Below the pieces are notes generated by a model that was not told where the DNA came from, made no database searches, and saw nothing but the letters and a program-made list of their open reading frames with translations. The translations under genes and the position numbers were made by a program. This document shows positions 50,780 to 59,245 of a stretch of 64,000 nucleotides of DNA, piece by piece (positions within the stretch are counted from its first letter, which is position 1; every line of letters begins with the position of its first letter). The stretch is from contig NZ_JQKO01000013.1 of NCBI RefSeq assembly GCF_000746085.1, positions 62,001 to 126,000 on the forward strand, given 5' to 3'. This stretch comes from Methylocapsa aurea (GTDB taxonomy: Bacteria; Pseudomonadota; Alphaproteobacteria; Rhizobiales; Beijerinckiaceae).

Positions 50780-51191
50780 GGAAGGCGCCCTCCTTCTGGA
50801 GCGTGATCAGGAGGCAGCCGTCGACGATGGAGCGGCGAATGCCGCTATACGCCCCGCCCGGCAGCCGCACCCGGCGCTCAAACCGGCCTTGGGGAAGCTC
50901 CAGGCGATGGATGACCGCGGTCTGCAGTTCAGCCGGAAGCGTGCGAGTGCCCACGAAGACCAATTCGGCGCCCTCGATCGCCACTTCGACGCGGTCGGCG
51001 TTGACCCCCGGCAACGCGACGAGCACGAGAACGTTCCTCGCTGTTTCCAGGACGTCAACCGGCGGCTCCCAGGCGGAAAGCGAAGAGGTTGACTGAAGCG
51101 GCCTGAAGAACGCGCGATGCAGCCGCTCCGCGCGGAAGAGCATCTCACATGCCTCCGACCACATCCAATTGCGCGCGAAGTCCCGGTTCAT
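50772..51191 (-). CDS. Hsp20-type small heat-shock protein
   Basis: Alpha-crystallin-domain chaperone, about 139 residues from Met 51191 (MNRDFARNWMWSEACEMLFR). The core is seen as WEPPVDVLETARNVLVLVAL, PGVNADRVEVAIEGAELVFV and RFERRVRLPGG, with the C-terminal IVDGCLLITL. The I-x-I tail motif for oligomerisation is not obvious, and the domain is divergent from the second Hsp20 at 52249. Possible longer starts at 51242 and 51296 add unconserved residues. Translationally coupled to lon, to which it may hand damaged proteins (inference). Confidence 0.85.
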
Positions 51192-51331
51192 GGCTCTTGT
51201 CCATTGGTTCGATCTGGCGTTTGAAAATCTAACGAGAGACATTTTCGCCCCGACATGCGCCTTAAAATGGGCGGGAAAATAGGCCGGATTGAGCACGGCC
51301 GCGCCGGCGTATGTCGGCCGCAGCGTCTGCG

Positions 51332-51940
51332 TTAAGTCGGTCCAGCTTCAGGATCTCCGGCAAACGCATATTCTGGCCGCATGGCCGACTCGTAGGGTTC
51401 GGCCCCATCAGGCGCCGCGTGGAGCGCGTCGGCCGGTTCGCTCAAAGCGCCCGGCGAATGAGCCAAAAGCAATTGCTCCCATACCTGCCGAATGCTGCGA
51501 TAGGTGGTCTCATGGATATAGATGTGACCCGCTTCATCAAATCCAAAGACCGACGCCTCCGCATTGTCTCTGATCTCGCGCAAGACTCGATTGATTACGT
51601 CAAAGCATTTGAACAGTTGATTGACATTCGCGAGCTGCGCGTGCCGCAACATTTCGCCAATGTTGAAGGAATGGAGCGGCGCTGGCGCGCCGCCGGAGGG
51701 CGCTTCGCGCGCCAGTTCGAAAAAGACGCGCATGACGAGAAGGTTTCCGGAGATTCGCTTGAGGAGCTCGGCCATTTCGTCGGCCCGGCATATGGCGAGC
51801 GCGCTTTCGTGCGCCTCCGACGGTCCGCTCGGAATATTGGCCAACAGGCCGAGAGCCCTACTGACTTCGGCTTCGATCCAGCGCCGAACTTCGGGCGGCG
51901 CCGCTTTCACCTGCTCCGCCGAAAAAGTAAAGCTGGTCAT
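51332..51940 (-). CDS. Hypothetical protein, Lon-Hsp20 cluster
   Basis: A 202-residue soluble protein that I do not recognise. It begins MTSFTFSAEQVKAAPPEVRR, is largely helical (VRRWIEAEVSRALGLL, EMAELLKRISGNLLVMRVFF), contains FNIGEMLRHAQLANVNQLFK and ends in a Pro/Ala-rich tail. No signal peptide or membrane helix. AGGAGA six bases before ATG 51940 gives a firm start. It reads in the same direction as, and about 140 bases ahead of, the hsp20-lon pair and behind the second hsp20, so a role in protein quality control is suggested only by position. Confidence 0.75.
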   Translation of the reverse strand: MTSFTFSAEQVKAAPPEVRRWIEAEVSRALGLLANIPSGPSEAHESALAICRADEMAELLKRISGNLLVMRVFFELAREAPSGGAPAPLHSFNIGEMLRHAQLANVNQLFKCFDVINRVLREIRDNAEASVFGFDEAGHIYIHETTYRSIRQVWEQLLLAHSPGALSEPADALHAAPDGAEPYESAMRPEYAFAGDPEAGPT

Positions 51941-51998
51941 TCATTTCTCCTGTTCACGAAAGGCCCGGATGGGGCGGACGCCGAGAGCGCCCATGAAG

Positions 51999-52121
51999 CT
52001 ATAGGGGCGGAAAAGGCAAAGGAAGGCCGGACTGATCCAGTGCGCCAACCGGAGCAACCTCGGCGCATCCTTGCTGCGTCGGCGCCACGATCAAGGCGAG
52101 CACCGCCAAAAGGACGCGCAT
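51999..52121 (-). CDS. Small exported peptide, hypothetical
   Basis: Forty residues: MRVLLAVLALIVAPTQQGCA looks like a signal sequence with a possible lipobox-like cysteine, followed by about 20 residues ending PLPFPPL. GGAG lies about nine bases upstream of ATG 52121. Shortness and lack of known relatives keep this tentative. Confidence 0.35.
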   Translation of the reverse strand: MRVLLAVLALIVAPTQQGCAEVAPVGALDQSGLPLPFPPL

Positions 52122-52173
52122 TGCCTTGTCTCCAACCGAAATTTTTCGCCAACCAGAAATGAAATGAACAACC

Positions 52174-52199
52174 GCGTTGCGTCTTGAAGCGCGCAACGC
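52174..52199 (-). terminator. Hairpin after hsp20
   Basis: GCGTTGCG (52174-52181) and CGCAACGC (52192-52199) form an 8-base stem, 50 bases past the hsp20 stop on the minus strand, followed by a T-rich GGTTGTTCATTTC. Plausible weak terminator. Confidence 0.45.
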
Positions 52200-52248
52200 C
52201 GCCACACTGTCGTCGGCCAGCCGGCGGCGCCATCATCCATGGGCGAAT

Positions 52249-52788
52249 TCAGGAAGCCTTGACCTCGATCTTCTTCTCGGGCTTCTGCGCTTCCGGCTTC
52301 TTTGGAAGCGTCACGGTCAGCAGGCCCTTTGTGAAGCTCGCTTCGATCTTATCGGCGTCGACGCCTTCCGGCATGGCGAAGCGCCGTTCAAAGGAGCCAA
52401 AGTGGCGTTCCTGAAGATAATAATCCTTCTTCTTCTCCTCTCTCTCTTCGTGCTTCTCGCCTTTGATGATCAGGCTGCCGTTGACCACCGTCACTTCGAT
52501 ATTTTTCTCATCGAGCCCCGGCAGTTCCGCGGTCACTTCATAGGCGTTTGGTTTCTCGACAATGTCGACGGCGGGAGCCGCGCCCAAGATCGCCTCGCGT
52601 CGCCGGAATGGCTCGATGTCGAAACCTGCGCGGCGCAAAGGCGAACGCCAGAAGTCGCGATCGAAATCCTCAAAGAGGCGATCTACGCCCCGGCGCAAGG
52701 TCTCGAGCGGACGCCACGACTGAGGCGCCGACGCGTCCGCAGGCGGCTTTTCTTCGGTCTTTACAGACGGTTCAATTGCTTCGGCCAT
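52249..52788 (-). CDS. Hsp20-type small heat-shock protein
   Basis: Classical small heat-shock chaperone of 179 residues. A long N-terminal arm (LETLRRGVDRLFEDFDRDFW), then the alpha-crystallin domain: APAVDIVEKPNAYEVTAELP, GLDEKNIEVTVVNGSLIIKG, RHFGSFERRFAMPEGVDADK and ASFTKGLLTVTLPKKPEAQK, the last with the I/V-x-I/V contact. A Lys/Glu-rich charged tail ends it. AAGGA seven bases before ATG 52788 sets the start over the TTG at 52794. A near-perfect FNR/FixK box with a -10-like TATTGT lies upstream, so induction at low oxygen is likely. Confidence 0.94.
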   Translation of the reverse strand: MAEAIEPSVKTEEKPPADASAPQSWRPLETLRRGVDRLFEDFDRDFWRSPLRRAGFDIEPFRRREAILGAAPAVDIVEKPNAYEVTAELPGLDEKNIEVTVVNGSLIIKGEKHEEREEKKKDYYLQERHFGSFERRFAMPEGVDADKIEASFTKGLLTVTLPKKPEAQKPEKKIEVKAS

Positions 52789-52851
52789 GTCCAAATCCTT
52801 TCACTGAACCAAAAGGCTGTCGAACAATAATGGCTATGACAGTTGTCCATG

Positions 52852-52865
52852 TTGATTCAAGTCAA
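52852..52865 (-). promoter_or_regulatory. FNR/FixK-type box of hsp20
   Basis: TTGATTCAAGTCAA fits TTGAT-N4-ATCAA at 9 of 10 fixed positions. Read towards hsp20, TATTGT (52824-52829) is at the -10 distance of a class II activated promoter, giving a start near 52817 and a leader of about 30 bases. Confidence 0.6.
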
Positions 52866-53396
52866 AGCCCTCTCATAATCGAGTGCATAGAGATAGACTC
52901 CCGAACAATAGCGAGCAATGCGGACGCTGGTTAGCGTCAAGAAAAAGCCACGTGATATAACGCCAAAGCGCTTTCTCAATTCGTTGGGTCGCTTATGGGC
53001 GTCATCACCCATGCCCTGGCTGGCGCCCCATCGATCGGGACATTCGTCGCGCCGATTTTACCGCCGCTGTTCGCTTGATTAAAGCCGGAGCGTGAAAATT
53101 GGCGCTCGCCGCCAAGACCACGCTTCGGGAGCGAGAATCCGCATGTCGCGCCATCCGAACCGATCGAAATAGCTCGGACGCCCTCAAGGCGGCGGATCGG
53201 CTTTTTCGACTTTTGCAAGCTCCAACCTCCTTGACCCTCGCCGATCGCTTTCGATCGGACGGTTTCCGCTGATCAGGAAGGGCAGACGGCGGCGGGATGA
53301 GTCGCTATGCAGCCAAGAACAATGAAATAAAGCGAGCCTAGCTCTTAGCCTGTAGGCAGATGAGCATCGCTATTCTTCAAATATTGGGCAACGCTT
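52866..53396. other. Gap, nothing else recognised
   Basis: About 530 bases between the hsp20 promoter box and the EcfG promoter of the KGG gene. Short minus-strand frames at 52976-53218 show no family and no start signal. Confidence 0.5.
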
Positions 53397-53421
53397 GGAA
53401 CAATGTCCCGCCGTCGCGGTT
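53397..53421 (+). promoter_or_regulatory. EcfG promoter of the KGG-ElaB operon
   Basis: GGAAC (53397-53401), 16-base spacer, GGTT (53418-53421). One change from the CGTT consensus. The start ATG of the KGG gene is 62 bases on. Confidence 0.65.
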
Positions 53422-53482
53422 AGAGGGGTCTGCTCAAGGCGCTCATGACGAGTTGCAATGCCACTGAGACAGAGAATTCAAG

Positions 53483-53641
53483 ATGGCTAGAGAACGCAAA
53501 ACGTCGAACCGAGGCTTCGCTTCCATGGATGAAGCCAAGCAGAAAGAAATCGCGCGCAAGGGCGGCGAAAACGTGTCGGCGAGAAAGGCGGCTTACTCTG
53601 CGGCGTTCGCCCGACGCCTTGATGCTGATTTGGCGCGTTGA
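53483..53641 (+). CDS. KGG-motif (YciG-like) stress protein
   Basis: A 52-residue protein read by hand, ATG 53483 to TGA 53641. It carries the KGG motif of YciG/GsiB-type hydrophilic stress proteins: RGFASMDEAKQKEIARKGGE. In most relatives the motif repeats or is followed by AAHEKG; here it continues NVSARKAAYSAAF. Role in desiccation or general stress is known only loosely for the family. First gene behind an EcfG promoter and in line with the ElaB-like gene 110 bases later. Confidence 0.8.
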   Translation: MARERKTSNRGFASMDEAKQKEIARKGGENVSARKAAYSAAFARRLDADLAR

Positions 53642-53751
53642 GCTAAGGCATGCGGAGCGCGCTAATGTCGCAATTCTTCGCAGAGCCCTTGGTCATGACC
53701 AGCTATTGATCCACTCGAATGATTTCATATTTCAAACCCAGGATGAAACCA

Positions 53752-54213
53752 ATGCAACAGAGAGATTTGCGGTCGGACTCTTCGGCCAATGGCGGTGAGA
53801 GCGCGCGTGTCGGAGCAAGCGGGCTATATGCATCTGTTTCGGAGTCGGCGGCCCGGGGCGCGGACGCGCTTTCCACCATTGCCGCCGACGCGATGAATTC
53901 GGCGGGATCGGAGCTCGAATCCCTGCGTAGCGAGCTAAATAGTCTCAAAGACACGGTCGCGAAATACGTCGCTCAGGCGGGAAACGAGACCGCCCGAACA
54001 GCTCACGAGATCACGTCGAACGTGACCGCTCAACTTGGCGATGTTGCAGGCTCTATCGCCGACAAAGGCGGCGAGGTCGCCTCAATCGCCACCAAACAGG
54101 TGAAGACCTTAGGGTCCGAACTCGAAAACATGGCCCGCCGCAATCCCATCGGGGCGCTCGCTGGCGCATTGATGGTGGGCGTGCTGATTGGAATGATGGG
54201 ACGCCGAAGCTGA
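53752..54213 (+). CDS. ElaB/YqjD/DUF883-like membrane-anchored protein
   Basis: A 153-residue protein with a long helical, coiled-coil-like middle (ESLRSELNSLKDTVAKYVAQ) and a C-terminal glycine-zipper membrane anchor, RRNPIGALAGALMVGVLIGM, as in ElaB and YqjD, which bind ribosomes at the membrane in stationary phase in E. coli. ATG 53752 has AGGA eight bases upstream, and is preferred to in-frame ATGs at 53719 and 53743. Its stop overlaps the next start (TGATG), so the two are coupled. Confidence 0.85.
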   Translation: MQQRDLRSDSSANGGESARVGASGLYASVSESAARGADALSTIAADAMNSAGSELESLRSELNSLKDTVAKYVAQAGNETARTAHEITSNVTAQLGDVAGSIADKGGEVASIATKQVKTLGSELENMARRNPIGALAGALMVGVLIGMMGRRS

Positions 54214-54920
54214 TGCTGCCAAAGCTCCTCAAATTGCTCGGGCTCGATGTCGCCGCCAAAGTGGAAGCGGTGACCGCCGGCCTTGAGTTGCGCCTTGAGC
54301 AGGCGTCGGAGCACATCAGGCAGGTGGCGCGGGAAGCCACGGCGGTCGCAGTGCTCTTCGCCTTAGCCGCATTCGCGGGGGCGATGGCGGTTGCCGTTGG
54401 CCTGATTGCGCTTTATCTCTGGACGGCGGATGCTTTTGGCCCTTACGTGGGCCTCGGAGCGGTGGCCGGCATACTGATCGTGATCACCGGCTTGCTCTTG
54501 ACAGCCGCCATAGTCAAGCGGAGATCGCTGCCGAGCTATAAGATCAAACTTCCTCGCTACGGCAGCGCGGCTGACGCGGAAAGTGAACCCGACCTCATTA
54601 AAACCCTTTCTGCTGTGGATGGCGGGGCGGCTTTGGGGCAGGCTCCCACAGCAAAGCCGGCGGCCTCAGGCGCTTCCGCAAGCGATCTTGTCGAGCCTGT
54701 CGCTTTCCTTCTCTCGAAGGTTGCTAAGGTCCCAAGCGGCGGAAGTCCGATCGACAAGGAACTGATCGAAAATTCGGATGCGGCATCGCTCGGGGCGGCA
54801 AGCGCCGCCATTGATCGCGCCGCCAATGTCGTTCGTCACGGCGATCGCAAAGAGCTAACCCTTGTGCTGTTCGGAGCCGCATTGGTCGGGTGGCTGATAA
54901 CACGGCGCGCGCGGCGATAA
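54213..54920 (+). CDS. Membrane protein, phage-holin/YqjE-like
   Basis: A 235-residue protein starting in the stop codon of the ElaB-like gene. An amphipathic N-terminus (LEQASEHIRQVAREATAVAV) leads into two adjacent helices (about 46-72 and 78-101), then a low-complexity Ala/Ser-rich part and a C-terminal helix (TLVLFGAALVGWLITRRARR). Matches the YqjE-like pattern found next to YqjD-like genes. Function unknown; likely works with the ElaB-like protein at the membrane under stress. Confidence 0.75.
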   Translation: MLPKLLKLLGLDVAAKVEAVTAGLELRLEQASEHIRQVAREATAVAVLFALAAFAGAMAVAVGLIALYLWTADAFGPYVGLGAVAGILIVITGLLLTAAIVKRRSLPSYKIKLPRYGSAADAESEPDLIKTLSAVDGGAALGQAPTAKPAASGASASDLVEPVAFLLSKVAKVPSGGSPIDKELIENSDAASLGAASAAIDRAANVVRHGDRKELTLVLFGAALVGWLITRRARR

Positions 54921-55041
54921 TTGTTGGGGCGGCGGCGCGCCTGCGCAGTCATTTCCTCACTAGGCGACCGAGCTACGGCCCAGGCTTGATCATATTACGA
55001 TCACGGGAAGGGTAGACAAACTCCAATCAATCGAAAAATCG

Positions 55042-55064
55042 CGGTCGGGATCGCTTCCCGACCG
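55042..55064. promoter_or_regulatory. Inverted repeat before sorbosone dehydrogenase gene
   Basis: CGGTCGGGA / TCCCGACCG, nine perfect pairs around TCGCT, 88 bases before ATG 55152. It may be an operator or end the upstream operon; no T-run follows on the plus strand, but TTTTT follows on the minus strand. Confidence 0.4.
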
Positions 55065-55151
55065 AATGGCTTGAGGAGAACCTATAGCTGGTTAAACGCA
55101 TTATTCAGAAATGCCCAACAGCCTGCTCATAGTCATCGAAGGATTCTCGCA

Positions 55152-56942
55152 ATGAAATTTGGCACGACTACGTGTGGAAGCGCCGCTCCGATAATCGTTG
55201 CGGGCTTCATGATCGCTGGCCTTCTGCTCGCCAGCGCATCTGCGAAAGGCGCCGAGGTCACCGCCCGACCAGACGCCTGCGGAGGCGAAGGCGGCGGCGT
55301 CGCATTGCCGCGTGGTTTCTGCGCAACGGTGTTCGCGGACAATGTCGGTCACGCCCGGCATCTCGTCGTTGCGGAGAATGGCGTCGTCTATGTCAACACC
55401 TGGAGCGGCGTTTACTACAAAAACGATGCGCCTCCGCCGGGCGGATTTTTGATCGCCCTCAAGGACACGAAAGGCGACGGCCGCGCCGATGTGAATATCC
55501 GGTTTGGCGAGACGGCCGCTAGCGGGGGTCATGGCGGGACCGGCATCGCGCTCTACAACGGCGGCCTCTTCGCCGAGATCAACGATCGCATCGTCCGCTA
55601 CGCTCTGGCGGATGGCGAACTTGCGCCCAAAGGCAAGCCTGAAACGATCGTCTCCGGCCTGCCGCTAACGGGCGATCATCCCATGCATCCGTTCACGATC
55701 AACGCGAAGGGCGACCTCTTTGTCGATCTCGGGTCCGCCACGAACGCCTGCGAGGAAAAGAATCGGATGCCGCAATCGCCTGGGAAAATGCCCTGCGCGG
55801 AATTGGAGACGCGCGGCGGCGTCTGGCGCTACGACGCCAACAAGACAAACCAGCGTTTCTCTCCTGCGGAGCGCTTTGCGACGGGGTTGCGCAACAGCGA
55901 AGGCATCGCGTTCGACTCCTCAGGTCGGATCTTCGCAACGCAGCACGGCCGCGACCAGCTTTATGAGGATTGGCCACAGATCTACAGGCCTGAGCAAGGT
56001 CACAACCTTCCCGGAGAGGAGCTGGTGCAGCTGGACAGCGGCGCCGACTACGGATGGCCGGAATGTTATTTCGACAATGAGCAGCAGAAGCTCGTGCTCG
56101 CTCCGGAATATGGCGGCGATGGCGGGAAGAAAATTGGCCTCTGCGCTCAGAAGCGGGGGCCCGTCGCGTCCTTCCCCGCCCATTGGGCGCCAAACGATCT
56201 GGTGATCTACAATGGGCTGCAGTTCCCTGCAGCCTATCGCGGCGGCGCCTTCATCGCATTCCATGGTTCCTGGAATCGCGCGCCTGCTCCCCAAGGCGGG
56301 TATAATGTTGTGTTTCAGCCGCTCGCAGACGGCAAGGCCTCCAGCCCCTATGTGGTCTTCGCCGACGGCTTTGCAGGCGCCATAAAGGAGCCCGGACGAG
56401 CGGCATACAGGCCCTCGGGCCTAGCGGTGGGACCGGAGGGCGCGCTCTATGTCGCCGACGATGTTCATGGGCGGATCTGGCGCATCACCTTCAACGGCGG
56501 TCCCGAGGTAGCCGGGATCGAGGCCGCGCCAACGCCCAAAAGCGCGAAGGCATTGGCCTCGAGCGACGCCGCGCCGCCGGAAGGCATCCACCCAGAAGCG
56601 GGCGCCGCAACAGCCGGCCTTCCTACGCCTCCTGGAGCGACGAAGGAGCAGGTTGCGCTCGGCGCTCAAATCTTCCACGGCGAGGTCAGCGGCGCGACCT
56701 GCGGCGGCTGCCACGGGTCAGACGCAAAAGGCACCCCGGTTGGGCCAGACCTCACGACCGGCAAATGGCTGTGGGGCGACGGAAGCCTGCCGGCGATTGC
56801 CCGGACCATCACCGATGGAGTCCCAGACCCCAAAGAACACCCTGGCGCGATGCCGCCAATGGGAGGCGCGCAGCTCTCGCAAACCAACATCGCGGCCGTT
56901 GCCGCCTACGTATGGGCTGTGGGTCACCAGAAAGCGCCTTGA
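55152..56942 (+). CDS. PQQ-type sorbosone dehydrogenase-like protein fused to cytochrome c
   Basis: A periplasmic oxidoreductase of 596 residues. Signal peptide at residues 10-32 (IIVAGFMIAGLLLASASAKG). The central part is a beta-propeller of the L-sorbosone/soluble glucose dehydrogenase type: RGFCATVFADNVGHARHLVV, HPFTINAKGDLFVDLGSATN, GLRNSEGIAFDSSGRIFATQ, HGRDQL and RPSGLAVGPEGALYVADD. The last about 100 residues are a cytochrome c with haem site CGGCH and a Met-ligand region GAMPPMGG. Electrons would pass from an oxidised sugar or aldehyde via PQQ to the haem. True substrate unknown. The start at 55152 gives the signal peptide at the N-terminus. Confidence 0.9.
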   Translation: MKFGTTTCGSAAPIIVAGFMIAGLLLASASAKGAEVTARPDACGGEGGGVALPRGFCATVFADNVGHARHLVVAENGVVYVNTWSGVYYKNDAPPPGGFLIALKDTKGDGRADVNIRFGETAASGGHGGTGIALYNGGLFAEINDRIVRYALADGELAPKGKPETIVSGLPLTGDHPMHPFTINAKGDLFVDLGSATNACEEKNRMPQSPGKMPCAELETRGGVWRYDANKTNQRFSPAERFATGLRNSEGIAFDSSGRIFATQHGRDQLYEDWPQIYRPEQGHNLPGEELVQLDSGADYGWPECYFDNEQQKLVLAPEYGGDGGKKIGLCAQKRGPVASFPAHWAPNDLVIYNGLQFPAAYRGGAFIAFHGSWNRAPAPQGGYNVVFQPLADGKASSPYVVFADGFAGAIKEPGRAAYRPSGLAVGPEGALYVADDVHGRIWRITFNGGPEVAGIEAAPTPKSAKALASSDAAPPEGIHPEAGAATAGLPTPPGATKEQVALGAQIFHGEVSGATCGGCHGSDAKGTPVGPDLTTGKWLWGDGSLPAIARTITDGVPDPKEHPGAMPPMGGAQLSQTNIAAVAAYVWAVGHQKAP

Positions 56943-57205
56943 GCGCGCAACAAGCGCCCCCGCCGATTCCCACCGCAACGCCGCGCCTTCCGATGCAATG
57001 TCGCGCCGGAACGCAGCTCTTGTGCAATCGGCGGAGGCCCTGTGCGCGAAGTCTTCCGCAGATGAGCGAATTTCAGCGACAGCTCTACTCCGCAGCCTTG
57101 GGCCGTTCGGTAGCGCTTTCTTTGACGCCGCCATCGGCGATGGATGTCAGAAGGTCATTAGTATGCTTTTCTTCGGCCAGCGTAGCATTGGCGTGAGGGC
57201 GCGCG
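56943..57205. other. Convergent gap, no gene
   Basis: About 260 bases between the convergent dehydrogenase and DUF3175 genes. No hairpin with T-run was noticed. Confidence 0.4.
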
Positions 57206-57502
57206 TCAACTGTCAGTCCGTTGGAAAGCGCGCCGCAGCTCACATTTTGCGGCCTCGAGTATCTTTTTCCGGTTAGAGCTTAGGTTTCCGCCGGCCCTAT
57301 TGATGTAGAAGGTCAGCATCGACATTGCCGAACGGAACGGCGTCGACTTGCGCCGCCGGCTGCGCTCGGCTGACTCTTTCAAAGATCGTGCGATTTCCGT
57401 CGGGTTGTCGATCTTAAATACGCCGTTCCGCAGATCGAGAGCATTGCTGTTCTCCGTCACCTCAGCTGACCATTTCGGGCCTTTTTGCTTTCGCGCGCTC
57501 AT
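57206..57502 (-). CDS. DUF3175 protein
   Basis: A 98-residue basic protein matching DUF3175: KWSAEVTENSNALDLRNGVF, then KIDNPTEIARSLKESAERSR and PFRSAMSMLTFYINRAGGNL. No catalytic role is known; relatives occur widely in proteobacteria with stress genes. The start ATG 57502 is the family start. It is transcribed from the left-facing arm of the shared EcfG promoter at 57595-57621. Confidence 0.88.
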   Translation of the reverse strand: MSARKQKGPKWSAEVTENSNALDLRNGVFKIDNPTEIARSLKESAERSRRRKSTPFRSAMSMLTFYINRAGGNLSSNRKKILEAAKCELRRAFQRTDS

Positions 57503-57594
57503 TGCTCGGATCCCTCACAAGTTGGCCAGCAGCCCATCAAACTTATCCAAATGACTCCACGGTGAGAGCCCTTGGAGCTCGGAATTTCGACCTT

Positions 57595-57621
57595 GGAACC
57601 CTTCGCCTAGCGATACGTTCC
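57595..57621. promoter_or_regulatory. Overlapping divergent EcfG promoters
   Basis: Plus strand: GGAAC (57595-57599), 16 bases, CGTT (57616-57619). Minus strand: GGAAC (57621-57617), 16 bases, GGTT (57600-57597). The two promoters share nearly all bases, the -35 of one overlapping the -10 of the other. They face the PRC-barrel gene (ATG 57708) and DUF3175 gene (ATG 57502). Confidence 0.75.
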
Positions 57622-57707
57622 CCGCAGGACAATGCCAGCTTCGCGTTGAGTTTGTGGTTGTTTCCACGGCGAAGCTGCTGTCGCTTCCTAACAATAGGAG
57701 TACAAAA

Positions 57708-58088
57708 ATGGGCACCGCCGCACGTTCAGATTTGAACTTGATCTCGAGTGAATATGTTGAGGGCACGAATGTCTACGACCCGAGCGGAAATGAAATAGGG
57801 CAAATAGATCACCTCATGATCGACAAGCTCTCCGGCCATGTCCGTTACGCCATCATGAGCTTTGGGGGATTTATGGGCCTTGGCCACAGCCACTACCCTC
57901 TGCCCTGGAGCTCGCTCAGCTACGATCAACAACGAGATGGATACACGACGAACGTCACAGAGCAACAACTCAAAGATGCGCCAGAATTCAGCGATGATAG
58001 TTGGATGGATCGCGGCTGGGAAACGCGCATGCACCGCCACTACAACGTTGAACCCTATTGGGATGAGACAAGCGCACGGAACCCGTAG
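57708..58088 (+). CDS. PRC-barrel domain protein, cytosolic
   Basis: A 126-residue protein without a signal peptide. The PRC-barrel is clear: LNLISSEYVEGTNVYDPSGN, then EIGQIDHLMIDKLSGHVRYA and FGGFMGLGHSHYPLPWSSLS. Aromatic and His-rich tail (HRHYNVEPYWDE). ATAGGAG seven bases before ATG 57708 fixes the start. Driven by an exact EcfG promoter, so part of the general stress response. A paralogue with signal peptide lies at 12734. Confidence 0.9.
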   Translation: MGTAARSDLNLISSEYVEGTNVYDPSGNEIGQIDHLMIDKLSGHVRYAIMSFGGFMGLGHSHYPLPWSSLSYDQQRDGYTTNVTEQQLKDAPEFSDDSWMDRGWETRMHRHYNVEPYWDETSARNP

Positions 58089-58096
58089 CCATCATC

Positions 58097-59110
58097 CGCC
58101 CGGCAGCGCAATGGACATGACTTCAAAATAGATCAAGATGGTCACGCCATCCTGGATAACCGTCGCGACAGGTCCCGAGCCGAACGCCGGATCGAGGCCC
58201 AGTCGCGACAGGATCCACGGCAAGAGAAGACCGATCGAGCTTGCGACCGTTCCAGCGGCAAATAGCGAAATAGCGACTCCCTCGGGGCTCGCGAAAGCCG
58301 CTTAAAAGGCAAGAACGCCTAGGGTAGCGCCGATAGGGCCATCGGCTACAATCTCCGGGAGCAGGATGCGAGCGAGCGGGCGCGCGGGTTCGGGTGGAAA
58401 GGCTCTGAACCGCGACTGTTTCGGTCTGCGCGCCTATGGCGTCGGCCAATAGAGGCTAAGCCGGGATAAGAAAGGCAATCGAAATATTGCGCTGCATCTC
58501 CACTTCGAAGGACGTCATAAGCGCTGTCATGCCCGCGCTGATCGCGGCCCCGACGAGAAACCATAGCAGCCGCCGCGACGCGCGCCGCACGGGGAGATCC
58601 TCCAAGGCTTCCCTGGCGCCCTGGAGTTGATTTAGATGCCGACGAGGGGACGTGGCGCTCGCGCGCCGGCGCCATGAGCAGAGCCCCGGCGGCGCGACGC
58701 CGAGAACGCGTCCATCGAGTCCGATCATCGGAAGAGCGCCACGCTGGCCTCGCCCGCCAACTCGGCAGCGCGCTTCTGAAGGTCCCTCGATTGCGCCGAC
58801 GGGATGTCAGGCCGGACGAGTTTCGATATAAGCGCGCCGGGAGCGGCCGCAAGGCACGTCCGCCGCGCCGTGATGAAGGCCGTCGAGCGCGCGCCGGGAC
58901 CAAATCGATGCAAGCATATCGCGCGGATCGAAGGCGCTCTTGCGCCAAGGCCGCCGTCTCGTCGATCGAGGCGAACGGCGCATTGAATGCGGCGAGCGGC
59001 CAGATCGCCTTGGCGCTGGTCATCATTGTATCCGGAGTTTCGAGAGTGTATTGATCGCGCAAGCTTGTCCTTGCCTGCCATCGCCTTGGTTTCGCCGTGG
59101 AACGGGCCAT
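58097..59110 (-). pseudogene. Broken MgtE-type magnesium/divalent-cation transporter
   Basis: Minus-strand relic of an MgtE-like transporter spread over three frames. A CBS-like piece MIGLDGRVLGVAPP (about 58728), membrane start RRLLWFLVGAAISAGMTALM (about 58570), ADAIGAQTETVAVQSLS (58444-58390), and the final helices with ASPEGVAISLF, IGLLLPWILSRLGLDPAFGS and VTILIYFEVMSIALPGG (58290-58100). There is a stop in ...IPA-stop-PLLADAIG and TAA near 58302, plus frameshifts. Not functional. Confidence 0.75.
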
Positions 59111-59245
59111 AGGAAATCCAGAGTCAAAATCGCATGGATACGCTAGTGGGCGCAGGTGGCGCCGCCCGACTTGCCTTGCGCTCGCGCAAGCGCCAAATGC
59201 GCTGCCGCGTCGAGACCTTGCTAATGCCCGCCGTTTGCAGCCACA

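Noticed and set aside
52830-52934. Small plus-strand frame starting MAMTVVHVDSSQ
   Set aside because: It coincides with the FNR/FixK box and promoter of hsp20 and has no Shine-Dalgarno.
53734-53748. TTGATCCACTCGAA before the ElaB-like gene as FNR/FixK box (actual position near 53706)
   Set aside because: The second half TCGAA has three mismatches to ATCAA, and the gene is served by the EcfG promoter upstream.
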